Made by a program: the position numbers and the translations under genes. Source: Betaproteobacteria bacterium (GTDB taxonomy: Bacteria; Pseudomonadota; Gammaproteobacteria; Burkholderiales; Usitatibacteraceae). From it: DNA of 64,000 nucleotides. Below, in pieces: positions 8,457 through 15,974 of the stretch. Under the pieces are notes generated by a model. It worked only from the letters and a program-made list of their open reading frames with translations, did not search any database and had not been told where the DNA came from. The stretch is from positions 744,001 through 808,000 of the forward strand of contig JADJSD010000003.1 in the NCBI GenBank assembly GCA_016711875.1. The letters run 5' to 3'. Position 1 is the stretch's first letter, and each line of letters starts with the position of its first letter.

Positions 8457-9402
8457 GCGACCCCGAAGTCTCCGTCGTGATCCCGGTGTACAACGAGGAG
8501 GACGTGCTCGAGGCGCTCTTCTCGCGGCTCTACCCCGCGCTCGATGCCCTCGGCCGCCGCTACGAGATCGTCTTCGTGAACGACGGCAGCCGCGACCGCT
8601 CTCCGGCGATGCTGCGCGAGCAGTACCAGCGTCGCCCGGAGGTCACGCGCGTCGTGCTCTTCAACGGCAACTTCGGCCAGCACATGGCGATCATGGCCGG
8701 CTTCGAGTACTGCCGGGGCGCGCGCGTGGTCACGCTGGATGCGGACCTGCAGAACCCCCCCGAGGAGATCGGCAACCTGCTCGCGAAGATGGACGAGGGG
8801 CACGACTACGTGGGCTCGATCCGCCGCCGGCGCCAGGACGTCGCGTGGCGCCGCTGGGCCTCGAAGGCCATGAACCGGCTGCGCGAGCGCCTCACGCACA
8901 TCAAGATGACCGACCAGGGCTGCATGCTGCGCGCCTACTCGCGCGACATCGTGGACGCCCTGAAGGCCTCGCGCGAGGTGAGCACCTATATCCCCGCCCT
9001 CGCCTATTCGTACGCCCAGAACCCGGCCGAGGTGGAAGTGGCGCACGAGGGCGGGCGGCGGGCGAGTCGAAATACTCGCTCTACAAGCTCATCCGCCTGA
9101 ATTTCGACCTCGTGACCGGCTTCTCGGTGGTGCCGCTGCAGCTCTTCTCGATATTCGGCATCGCCGTGTCGCTCGTCTCGATCGCGATCTACCTGGTCGT
9201 CATCGCCCAGCGCATCGCCCTGGGCGAGGGCGACGGGCTCTGGGTCATCTGGGACCGCGACATCCTCACCTTCATCCTCATCGGCATCGTGCTCTTCGGC
9301 CTGGGCCTCGTCGGCGAGTACGTGGGCCGCATCTACCAGCAGGTGCGCGAGCGTCCCCGCTACCTCGTGCAGGCCGTCCTCGAGCCGAAGCGGGACGAGT
9401 GA
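8453..9402 (+). pseudogene. arnC: arnC, undecaprenyl-phosphate Ara4N(-formyl) transferase, frameshifted
   Basis: GT2 enzyme that loads (formyl-)L-Ara4N onto undecaprenyl phosphate on the cytosolic face. The 5' part encodes the catalytic domain (SVVIPVYNEEDVLEAL, FVNDGSRDRS, TLDADLQNPPEEI). After about residue 198 the frame is lost: the expected continuation AAGESKYSLYKLIRLNF and two C-terminal membrane helices are encoded one frame away, to the stop at 9402. A single missing base at 9047-9056, in a run of G and C, explains the shift exactly. As given, translation ends at 9100 without the membrane helices. The remaining sequence is clean, so this is a very recent lesion or a sequencing error. 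Confidence 0.85.
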
Positions 9403-10130
9403 GCGCCTCCGCCGTCGTCTTCGCCTACCACGACGTGGGCTGCCGCTGCCTTGGCGCGCTCCTCGCGGCGGGCGTGGACGTAGCGTTCAACCTGCACGGC
9501 TCGCTCCTGCCGAAGTACCGCGGCCGCGTGCCCGTGAACTGGGCCGTCATCCGCGGCGAACGCGAAACCGGCGCGACGCTGCACGAGATGGTGGCCAAGC
9601 CCGACGCGGGCCGCATCGCCGGCCAGGAAGCCGTGCCCATCGGCGAGAACGACACGGCGGCGGAAGTGTTCGCGCGCGTGACGGACGCCGCGGGCCGCGT
9701 GCTCGCGAAGGCCCTGCCGGGCCTCGTCGCCGGCACGCTGCCCCTGGTGCCGCAGGATCTCGCCGCCGGATCGTACTTCGGCGGCCGCAAGCCCGCCGAC
9801 GGTCGCATCGACTGGTCGCGCTCGGCGCGGGAGATCCACGACCTCGTGCGCGGCGTGGCTCCGCCCTACCCGGGCGCGTTCACCGAACTCGATGGCGAGC
9901 CGGCCCGCGTGCTGGGCACCTGGTGGGGGCAAGCGCCGGAGGACCTTCCGGCCGGCGCCCCGGCCGGTTCCCTCGCGGCGGCGCAGGGGCGCGCGTTCGC
10001 CCGGGCCGGCGACGGGCGCTGGCTCGAGATCCGCGTTCTCGAGGTCGCGGGGGAGCCCGTCCCACCCGCTTCGCTTCCCACCCGCTTTGCCGCGCGCGGC
10101 GCCCCCATGGGACAATTCACCCTCCGGTAG
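9399..10130 (+). CDS. arnA: ArnA formyltransferase domain protein with internal deletion
   Basis: Resembles the stand-alone N-terminal half of ArnA, which formylates UDP-L-Ara4N using 10-formyl-tetrahydrofolate. It begins normally (VVFAYHDVGCRCLGALLAAGVDVA) but runs directly into FNLHGSLLPKYRGR. About 65-70 residues usually found between these blocks (the THEDNPGE loop and rest of the Rossmann half) are missing, in frame, at about 9481-9486. The catalytic Asn and His (FNLHG) and Asp (PDAG) remain. The length is 243 residues against about 305 normally. Without half of the folate-binding core the product is unlikely to work. GTG start, overlapping the arnC stop. Confidence 0.75.
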   Translation: MSASAVVFAYHDVGCRCLGALLAAGVDVAFNLHGSLLPKYRGRVPVNWAVIRGERETGATLHEMVAKPDAGRIAGQEAVPIGENDTAAEVFARVTDAAGRVLAKALPGLVAGTLPLVPQDLAAGSYFGGRKPADGRIDWSRSAREIHDLVRGVAPPYPGAFTELDGEPARVLGTWWGQAPEDLPAGAPAGSLAAAQGRAFARAGDGRWLEIRVLEVAGEPVPPASLPTRFAARGAPMGQFTLR

Positions 10131-10167
10131 CGCCCGTCGGCCGCCGGCCTTCCCCCGAAAGACTCTC

Positions 10168-11214
10168 ATGTCCAAGCGCATCTGCATCCTCGGCGTCAAC
10201 GGCTTCATCGGCCACCACCTTTCCCAGAGGATCCTCGCGGACACGGACTGGGAGGTGTACGGGATGGACATGAGCCAGGACCGCATCGCCGACCTCGCCG
10301 GGCACCCGCGCTTCCATTTCTTCGAGGGCGACATCACCATCAACCGCGAGTGGATCGAGTACCACATCCGCAAGTGCGACGTGATCCTGCCGCTGGTGGC
10401 GATCGCGACGCCCGCCACCTACGTGAAGGAGCCGCTCAAGGTCTTCGAGCTCGACTTCGAGGCGAACCTGCCGATCGTGCGTTCGTGCGTGAAGTACGGC
10501 AAGCGCATCCTCTTCCCCTCGACCTCCGAGGTCTACGGGATGTGCCGCGACGAGCAGTTCGACCCGTACGCCTCCGAACTCATCCTCGGGCCCATCGACA
10601 AGCAGCGCTGGATCTACTCCTGCTCCAAGCAGCTCATGGACCGCGTGATCTGGGCCTACGGCTCGATGGGCCAGCTCGACTTCACGCTCTTCCGCCCGTT
10701 CAACTGGATCGGCTCGGGCCTCGACTCGATCCACACGGCCAAGGAAGGCTCCTCGCGCGTCATCACGCAGTTCTTCGGCCACATCGTGCGCGGCGAGCCC
10801 ATCAAGCTCGTCGACGGCGGCGCCCAGAAGCGCGCCTTCACGTACATCGACGACGGAATCGCGGCGCTCATGAAGATCATCGCGAACGAGGGCGGCATCG
10901 CGAGCGGCAAGATCTACAACGTGGGCAACCCCGCGAACAACTTCTCGGTGCGGGAGCTCGCGACGATGATGCTCGAGCTCGCGAAGGACTATCCGGAATA
11001 CCGCGAGAGCGCCGCCCGCGTGAAGGTGCTCGAGGTGACGAGCGACGACTACTACGGCAAGGGCTACCAGGACGTGCAGAACCGCGTGCCGCGCATCGAC
11101 AACACGATGCAGGAGCTCGGCTGGGCGCCCCGGGTCGCCATGAAGGATGCCCTTCGCTACATTTTCGATTCCTATCGCGGCCAGCTCGAGGACGCGAAGG
11201 CCCTGTCGAACTAG
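10168..11214 (+). CDS. arnA: UDP-glucuronate decarboxylase (ArnA C-terminal-type dehydrogenase)
   Basis: Short-chain-dehydrogenase-fold enzyme that oxidises and decarboxylates UDP-glucuronate to UDP-4-ketopentose, the substrate of ArnB. The 348-residue product matches the second half of E. coli ArnA along its length: NAD motif GVNGFIGHHL (residues 9-18), FPSTSEVYGMC, the catalytic pair in YSCSKQ, and RPFNWIGSGLD. The gene stands alone here rather than fused to the formyltransferase, as often seen in Betaproteobacteria. It follows arnA-formyltransferase after 37 bases. The UDP-glucuronate would come from ugd at 23.5-24.8 kb. The related bifunctional UDP-xylose synthases cannot be fully excluded. 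Confidence 0.88.
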   Translation: MSKRICILGVNGFIGHHLSQRILADTDWEVYGMDMSQDRIADLAGHPRFHFFEGDITINREWIEYHIRKCDVILPLVAIATPATYVKEPLKVFELDFEANLPIVRSCVKYGKRILFPSTSEVYGMCRDEQFDPYASELILGPIDKQRWIYSCSKQLMDRVIWAYGSMGQLDFTLFRPFNWIGSGLDSIHTAKEGSSRVITQFFGHIVRGEPIKLVDGGAQKRAFTYIDDGIAALMKIIANEGGIASGKIYNVGNPANNFSVRELATMMLELAKDYPEYRESAARVKVLEVTSDDYYGKGYQDVQNRVPRIDNTMQELGWAPRVAMKDALRYIFDSYRGQLEDAKALSN

Positions 11215-11227
11215 GAGATCCCAGGCC

Positions 11228-11722
11228 ATGGACAAACCCGTCGTCGGCGTGGTCATGGGTTCCAGCAGCGACTGGGACGTGATGAAGGCCGCCGCGCAGG
11301 TCCTCAAGGACTTCGGCGTGCCCTTCGAGCACAGGGTCGTCTCCGCGCACCGCACGCCGGACGCGATGTTCGACTATGCCGAAAGCGCCCGCGGGCGCGG
11401 CCTCGCGTGCATCATCGCCGGGGCCGGGGGCGCCGCGCACCTGCCGGGCATGATCGCGTCCAAGACGACGCTGCCCGTGCTCGGCGTGCCGGTGCCCTCG
11501 AAGCACCTCGCCGGTCAGGATTCGCTCTACTCCATCGTGCAGATGCCCAAGGGCATCCCGGTCGCCACGTTCGCCATCGGCGAGGCCGGCGCCGCCAACG
11601 CGGGACTCTTCGCCGTGAGCCTGCTCGCGGGCGCCGATGCGGGGCTCGCCGCCAAGCTCGCCGACTACCGCGAGAAGCTCAAGGAACAGGTGGCGGCCAT
11701 GCAATTGCCGGACGTGCTGTGA
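11228..11722 (+). CDS. purE: N5-carboxyaminoimidazole ribonucleotide mutase PurE
   Basis: Purine biosynthesis enzyme converting N5-CAIR to CAIR. The 164-residue product shows the class I PurE signature: VVMGSSSDWDVM, the HRTPDAM loop, IIAGAGGAAHLPGM, and the late PKGIPVATFAIG segment. The 4-base overlap with purK on the 3' side is the usual arrangement for the PurK/PurE route, indicating the ATP- and bicarbonate-dependent pathway. It starts 13 bases after the arnA decarboxylase stop, with AGGAG upstream of the ATG at 11228. Confidence 0.95.
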   Translation: MDKPVVGVVMGSSSDWDVMKAAAQVLKDFGVPFEHRVVSAHRTPDAMFDYAESARGRGLACIIAGAGGAAHLPGMIASKTTLPVLGVPVPSKHLAGQDSLYSIVQMPKGIPVATFAIGEAGAANAGLFAVSLLAGADAGLAAKLADYREKLKEQVAAMQLPDVL

Positions 11723-12855
11723 TCCGTCCTGGCGCGACGCTGGGCCTGGTGGGCGGCGGACAGCTCGGTCGCATGTTCACGGTGGCCGCGCGCACGCTGG
11801 GCTATCGCGTGACCGTCCTGGATCCGGACCCGCTTTCGCCGGCGGCCGAGTTCGCCACCGGCCACCTCAACACCGCGTACACCCATCCGGTGTCGCTCGA
11901 CGAGCTGGCGCAGAAGTGCGCGGCGATCACCACCGAGTTCGAGAACGCGCCGGCCGAGGCCCTGCTCACCCTCGCGAAGCGCACCGTCGTGCGCCCGAGC
12001 GGCAATGCCGTCTCGATCGCCCAGGACCGCGAGCGGGAGAAGACCTTCATCGCCTCGCAGGGCCTTCCCGTCGGCCCTTTCGCCGTCGTCGCGAACGAAA
12101 GCGACATCGAGCCCGCGCTAGCGAACGTGCGCCTGCCGGCCATCCTCAAGACGGCGCGCTTCGGCTACGACGGCAAGGGGCAGGCGGCCATCGCCTCGAA
12201 GGCGGACCTGGAACGCGTCTTCGCGGACTGGAAGCGGGTGCCCTGCGTGCTCGAGGAACGCCTCGCGCTCGAGCGGGAGATATCGGTCATCCTCGCCCGC
12301 GCGGCCGACGGCGAAGTCGCGGTCTTCCCCGTCGCCGAGAACCGTCACGTGCACGGCATCCTCGACATCACGATCGCGCCGGCGCGCATTCCCGAGGCCC
12401 TCGCCGCCGAGGCGACGGCCCTCGCGACGCGGCTCGCGAACGCCCTCGACTATGTCGGCGTGCTCGCGGTCGAGATGTTCGTGGTGGGCGGCCGGCTCCT
12501 CGTGAACGAGATCGCGCCCCGCCCCCACAACAGCGGCCACTACACCATCGACGCCTGCCGCACCTCGCAGTTCGAGCAGCAGGTGCGCGTCCTGTGCGGC
12601 CTGCCCTTGGGCGACCCGTCGCTGCACACGCCGGCCGTGATGGTGAACCTGCTGGGCGACATCTGGGCGGGTGGCGAACCTCGCTGGGAGGCCGTCCTCC
12701 AGCATGCCGGCGCCCACCTGCACCTCTACGGCAAGCGCGAGGCGCGGCCGGGGCGCAAGATGGGGCACGTCACGGTTTGCGAGCCGACGCTCGAGCGCGC
12801 CCTCGAGGTCGCCATGGCCATCCGCCGCGACCTCGGCATCGCCGAGTCCGGCTGA
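11719..12855 (+). CDS. purK: N5-carboxyaminoimidazole ribonucleotide synthase PurK
   Basis: ATP-grasp enzyme that makes N5-CAIR from AIR, bicarbonate and ATP. The 378-residue product begins with GLVGGGQLGRM, has ATP-grasp blocks ILKTARFGYDGKGQA and FPVAENRHVHGILD, and the metal/phosphate region NEIAPRPHNSGHYTIDAC. GTG start inside the purE stop (4-base overlap), so the two products are probably made in fixed ratio. Full family length. Confidence 0.95.
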   Translation: MIRPGATLGLVGGGQLGRMFTVAARTLGYRVTVLDPDPLSPAAEFATGHLNTAYTHPVSLDELAQKCAAITTEFENAPAEALLTLAKRTVVRPSGNAVSIAQDREREKTFIASQGLPVGPFAVVANESDIEPALANVRLPAILKTARFGYDGKGQAAIASKADLERVFADWKRVPCVLEERLALEREISVILARAADGEVAVFPVAENRHVHGILDITIAPARIPEALAAEATALATRLANALDYVGVLAVEMFVVGGRLLVNEIAPRPHNSGHYTIDACRTSQFEQQVRVLCGLPLGDPSLHTPAVMVNLLGDIWAGGEPRWEAVLQHAGAHLHLYGKREARPGRKMGHVTVCEPTLERALEVAMAIRRDLGIAESG

Positions 12856-12881
12856 GGCGCCCGGCGCGCCCGCATCCCGGC

Positions 12882-13691
12882 ATGTTCGGCTGGTTCGGCA
12901 AGCGCCCCGGGGACGCGCCCCTTCTCGACGAGGGGCTCTGGGAGGCCGCGACCCTTCCGTACCTGTTCATGCGCGGCATGCCGCCGGCCGACAGCGAACG
13001 ACTGCGCAAGCTCGCCTCGGCGTTCCTGGCCCGCAAGCAGTTCTCGGCCACCCACGGGCTCGAGATCACGCCCTTCATGCATGTCCAGGTGGCGGCGCAG
13101 GCCGTGGTCCTCGTGCTGGAACTGGGCATCGACTGGTACGACGGATGGAGCGACATCATCGTGTACCCGGGCCAGTTCGCACCGGAACGCGAGTTCGTCG
13201 ACGAGAACGGCATCGTCCACCTCGTGAACGATCCGCTGGCGGGCGAGGCCTGGCTGGGCGGCCCCGTGATCCTCTCCTACGAGGATGTCGCGCTCGCCGG
13301 GGACGAGCAGGCGCGCGTCGCGGGGTACAACGTGGTCATCCACGAATTTGCCCACAAGCTGGACATGCTGAACGGCGCCCCCAACGGCTACCCGCCGCTC
13401 CACAAGGGCATGAGACTGGCTGCCTGGAAGGAGGCTTTCGCGGGCGCATACGAGGATTTCCGCCTGCGGGTGGACGAGGCGGATGCGATGGAGCCTTCGG
13501 ATGGCGGGGCCGCGCTCGAAGCCCTGCCGATCGACCCGTACGCGGCCGAGAGCCCGGCGGAATTCTTCGCGGTGGTGTCGGAGGCGTTCTTCGAGACGCC
13601 GGAATGGCTGGAACCCGCCTATCCGGCGGTTTACGGTCAACTCGGGGAGTTCTACCGGCAGGACCCGCTTGCGCGCCTGGCGGCGGCCTAG
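12882..13691 (+). CDS. mtfA: MtfA/YeeI-family zinc-dependent peptidase
   Basis: Cytosolic gluzincin-type metallopeptidase; the E. coli homologue binds the glucose repressor Mlc and has aminopeptidase activity. In the 269-residue product the zinc motif HEFAHKLD lies at about residues 157-164, with the third ligand probably in the ESPAEFFAVVSEAFFE segment. The N-terminal MFGWFGKR start and the IIVYPGQF block are typical. It follows purK by 26 bases and may be co-transcribed. No Mlc homologue is in the window, so the regulatory partner is unknown. Confidence 0.85.
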   Translation: MFGWFGKRPGDAPLLDEGLWEAATLPYLFMRGMPPADSERLRKLASAFLARKQFSATHGLEITPFMHVQVAAQAVVLVLELGIDWYDGWSDIIVYPGQFAPEREFVDENGIVHLVNDPLAGEAWLGGPVILSYEDVALAGDEQARVAGYNVVIHEFAHKLDMLNGAPNGYPPLHKGMRLAAWKEAFAGAYEDFRLRVDEADAMEPSDGGAALEALPIDPYAAESPAEFFAVVSEAFFETPEWLEPAYPAVYGQLGEFYRQDPLARLAAA

Positions 13692-13719
13692 CGGGTCGGC
13701 CCCGGGCGGGGCCGGGCGA

Positions 13720-13857
13720 TCAGAGGAACAGGACGGCCGGGAAGACGGCGATGGCGAGCACGATCAGGATCCACTCGCAGTTCCAGCGCTTCAGGTGGCC
13801 GGTGTAGTGCAGGATGATCGCGGTGATCGCGAACACGTAGAAGGCGGCTAGCAGCAT
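13720..13857 (-). CDS. 45-residue two-helix membrane protein of unknown function
   Basis: A short minus-strand frame with a strong ribosome-binding site (AGGGGA, 5 bases before the ATG at 13857). The product has two hydrophobic segments (about residues 2-16 and 29-45) around a polar turn containing HLKRWNCEW. It lies tail-to-tail with mtfA and upstream of glnB. I do not recognise a named family. The Shine-Dalgarno sequence and amphipathic layout argue for a real gene, but no homology was checked. Confidence 0.5.
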   Translation of the reverse strand: MLLAAFYVFAITAIILHYTGHLKRWNCEWILIVLAIAVFPAVLFL

Positions 13858-13961
13858 TTTTTCCCCTGTTGTCTTGGCGCCGGGGGCGCTTCTCGAGGCC
13901 GCGAATCCCGGGCTGGAGGACGCGGCGCAGCCGCTAGCATAGCCGAAAGCCCCCGTCGGGC

Positions 13962-14300
13962 CTAGACAGCGTCCTCACCCGTTTCGCCCGTGCGGATCCG
14001 GACGACCTGTGGCACGTCCGTGACGAAGATCTTCCCGTCGCCGATCTTGCCGGTGCGGGCGGCCTTCACCACCGCCTCGATCGCCTTGTCCACGAGGTTG
14101 TCCGGCACGACCACCTCGACCTTCACCTTGGGCAGGAAGTCGACCACGTACTCCGCGCCGCGGTAGAGCTCCGTGTGGCCCTTCTGGCGGCCGAAGCCCT
14201 TCACCTCGGTCACGGTGAGGCCGGATACGCCGATCTCCGAGAGGGCCTCGCGGACCTCGTCGAGCTTGAACGGCTTGATGACGGCTTCGATCTTCTTCAT
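13962..14300 (-). CDS. glnB: Nitrogen regulatory protein P-II
   Basis: Trimeric signal protein that senses ATP/ADP and 2-oxoglutarate and regulates nitrogen assimilation (NtrB, GlnE, AmtB partners). The 112-residue product is canonical: MKKIEAVIKPFKLDEVREAL, uridylylation site Tyr51 in RGAEYVVDF, T-loop, and GKIGDGKIFV. It lies 4 bases downstream of nadE, an arrangement common in Betaproteobacteria. This context suits glnB, since glnK normally accompanies amtB. NAD synthetase of this class uses glutamine, which gives a plausible nitrogen link. Confidence 0.93.
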   Translation of the reverse strand: MKKIEAVIKPFKLDEVREALSEIGVSGLTVTEVKGFGRQKGHTELYRGAEYVVDFLPKVKVEVVVPDNLVDKAIEAVVKAARTGKIGDGKIFVTDVPQVVRIRTGETGEDAV

Positions 14301-14304
14301 GGCT

Positions 14305-15906
14305 TCAGGCCTTCGGACGGAATCCCGATGTTATCGGATAGCGCCAGTCCTTGCCAAAGGAGCGCGGCGTGATGCGCACCCCGGGCGGGGCCTGGCGGCG
14401 CTTGTACTCGTTCACGCGGATCAGGTGCACGACGCGCCGGACGGCCTCGGCGTCGTAGCCCATCGAGACGATCTGCTCGGGGGTCATGTCCCGTTCCATG
14501 TAGCGCTCGACCACGGCGTCGAGCACCTCGTAGGGCGGCAGGCTGTCCTGGTCCTTCTGGTCGGGCCGCAGTTCCGCCGAGGGCGGCCGGTCGATGACCC
14601 GCTGGGGGATCACGCGTGCCGTGCCGTTGCGCCAGTGGACGAGCCGGTAGACGAGCGTCTTCACGATGTCCTTGATGACGGCGAAACCGCCGGCCATGTC
14701 GCCGTAGAGGGTCGCGTAGCCCGTCGCTATCTCGCTCTTGTTGCCCGTGGTCACGACGAGGTGGCCGAACTTGTTCGACAGGGCCATGAGGAGCGTGCCG
14801 CGAATGCGCGACTGGAGGTTCTCCTCGGTCGTGTCCTCGGGGCGCCCGGCGAAAGACGGGGCGAGCTGGTGCCGGAAGGCGTCGAAGACGGGCCGGATGG
14901 AGATCTCGGAATAACGGATGCCGGTGAGGCGCACGATCTCGAGCGAATCCTCGATGCTCATGGACGCGGTGTATTCGGAGGGCATCATCACCGCGTGCAC
15001 GCGGTCCGGACCGATGGCGTCCGCGCAGATCGCCGCCACGAGCGCCGAATCGATGCCGCCCGAGAGCCCCAGCAGCACGCCCGGGAACCGGTTCTTGCCG
15101 ACGTAATCGCGCACCCCCGTCACGAGCGCGCGGTAGATCGTCTCCTCCTCGGTGAGCGGGCGCGCCATCGGGCCGGCGAGCGTGCCGTGCTCGAACGTCA
15201 CGGCGTCCGTGGCTTCCTCGAAAGTCTCGCCCTGGTAGCCGAGCGTGCCGTCCGCGGACATGCCGAAGGACGCCCCGTCGAAAACGAGCTCGTCCTGGCC
15301 ACCCACGCCGTGCACGTAGAGAAGCGGCAGGCCCGTCTCCTTCACCCGCAGGCCCATCACGTGGTAGCGCTCGGACAGCTTGGCGCGATGGTAGGGCGAA
15401 GCGTTGATCGACAGGAGCAGCTCGGCCCCCGCGGCCTTCGCCTGGGCTGCCGGCTCGGGGAACCAGAGGTCCTCGCAGACGGTGATCGCGATGCGGCGGC
15501 CGTCCACCTCGAACACGCAGGGCGAATCGCCGGGCTCGAAGTAGCGCTTCTCGTCGAAGACCTGGTAGTTGGGCAGCCTCTGCTTGAAGTAGATGCGCTC
15601 GATGCCGCCGCCGCGCAGGAGCGAGGCCGCGTTGTAGCGCGTCCGGCCCTCGCGGTGCGGGTGCCCCACGACGACGGCCATGTCCGGCGCGTACGCCGCG
15701 AGTTCGCGCAGCGTCTCGGCGCTCTGGTCGCAGAAATCGCTTCGAAGGAGCAGGTCCTCGGGCGGGTAGCCGCACAGCGCGAGCTCGGGCGTCACCACGA
15801 GATGGGCGCCGGCGGCGCGGGCGCGATCGATCGCCTCGCGGATGCGGGCGGCGTTACCGGCGAAATCGCCCACGGTGGTGTTGATCTGGGCGACGGCTAT
15901 CTTCAA
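14305..15906 (-). CDS. nadE: Glutamine-dependent NAD+ synthetase NadE
   Basis: Final step of NAD synthesis, amidating deamido-NAD with ammonia from glutamine. The 533-residue product joins an N-terminal nitrilase-type glutaminase (about residues 1-250; catalytic Glu in TPELALCGYP, Lys in YFKQRLPNY, Cys in ITVCEDLWF) to a C-terminal synthetase with the P-loop LSGGIDSALVAAI and the TGNKSEIATGY block. The start is a TTG (LKIAVAQINTT); no better start exists upstream. A TATAAT box lies about 43 bases upstream. Directly followed by glnB. Confidence 0.93.
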   Translation of the reverse strand: MKIAVAQINTTVGDFAGNAARIREAIDRARAAGAHLVVTPELALCGYPPEDLLLRSDFCDQSAETLRELAAYAPDMAVVVGHPHREGRTRYNAASLLRGGGIERIYFKQRLPNYQVFDEKRYFEPGDSPCVFEVDGRRIAITVCEDLWFPEPAAQAKAAGAELLLSINASPYHRAKLSERYHVMGLRVKETGLPLLYVHGVGGQDELVFDGASFGMSADGTLGYQGETFEEATDAVTFEHGTLAGPMARPLTEEETIYRALVTGVRDYVGKNRFPGVLLGLSGGIDSALVAAICADAIGPDRVHAVMMPSEYTASMSIEDSLEIVRLTGIRYSEISIRPVFDAFRHQLAPSFAGRPEDTTEENLQSRIRGTLLMALSNKFGHLVVTTGNKSEIATGYATLYGDMAGGFAVIKDIVKTLVYRLVHWRNGTARVIPQRVIDRPPSAELRPDQKDQDSLPPYEVLDAVVERYMERDMTPEQIVSMGYDAEAVRRVVHLIRVNEYKRRQAPPGVRITPRSFGKDWRYPITSGFRPKA

Positions 15907-15931
15907 GGGGGAGGAACCGACTGGGGACGGA

Positions 15932-15954
15932 TAGAATCCAACGCGATCATTATA
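15932..15954. promoter_or_regulatory. Overlapping divergent -10 boxes, nadE and FemAB-like gene
   Basis: In the 68-base gap between the divergent genes, TATAAT on the minus strand (15949-15954) is placed to serve nadE. TAGAAT on the plus strand (15932-15937) is placed to serve the gene starting at 15975. Neither has a clear -35. The two sites lie so close that polymerase binding at one should exclude the other. Confidence 0.4.
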
Positions 15955-15974
15955 CGGCCCGCCGCCCCCTCCCC

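Noticed and set aside
13692..13720. GC-rich inverted repeat after mtfA as a terminator
   Set aside because: The palindromic GGCCCCGGGCGGGGCC stretch lacks a following T run.
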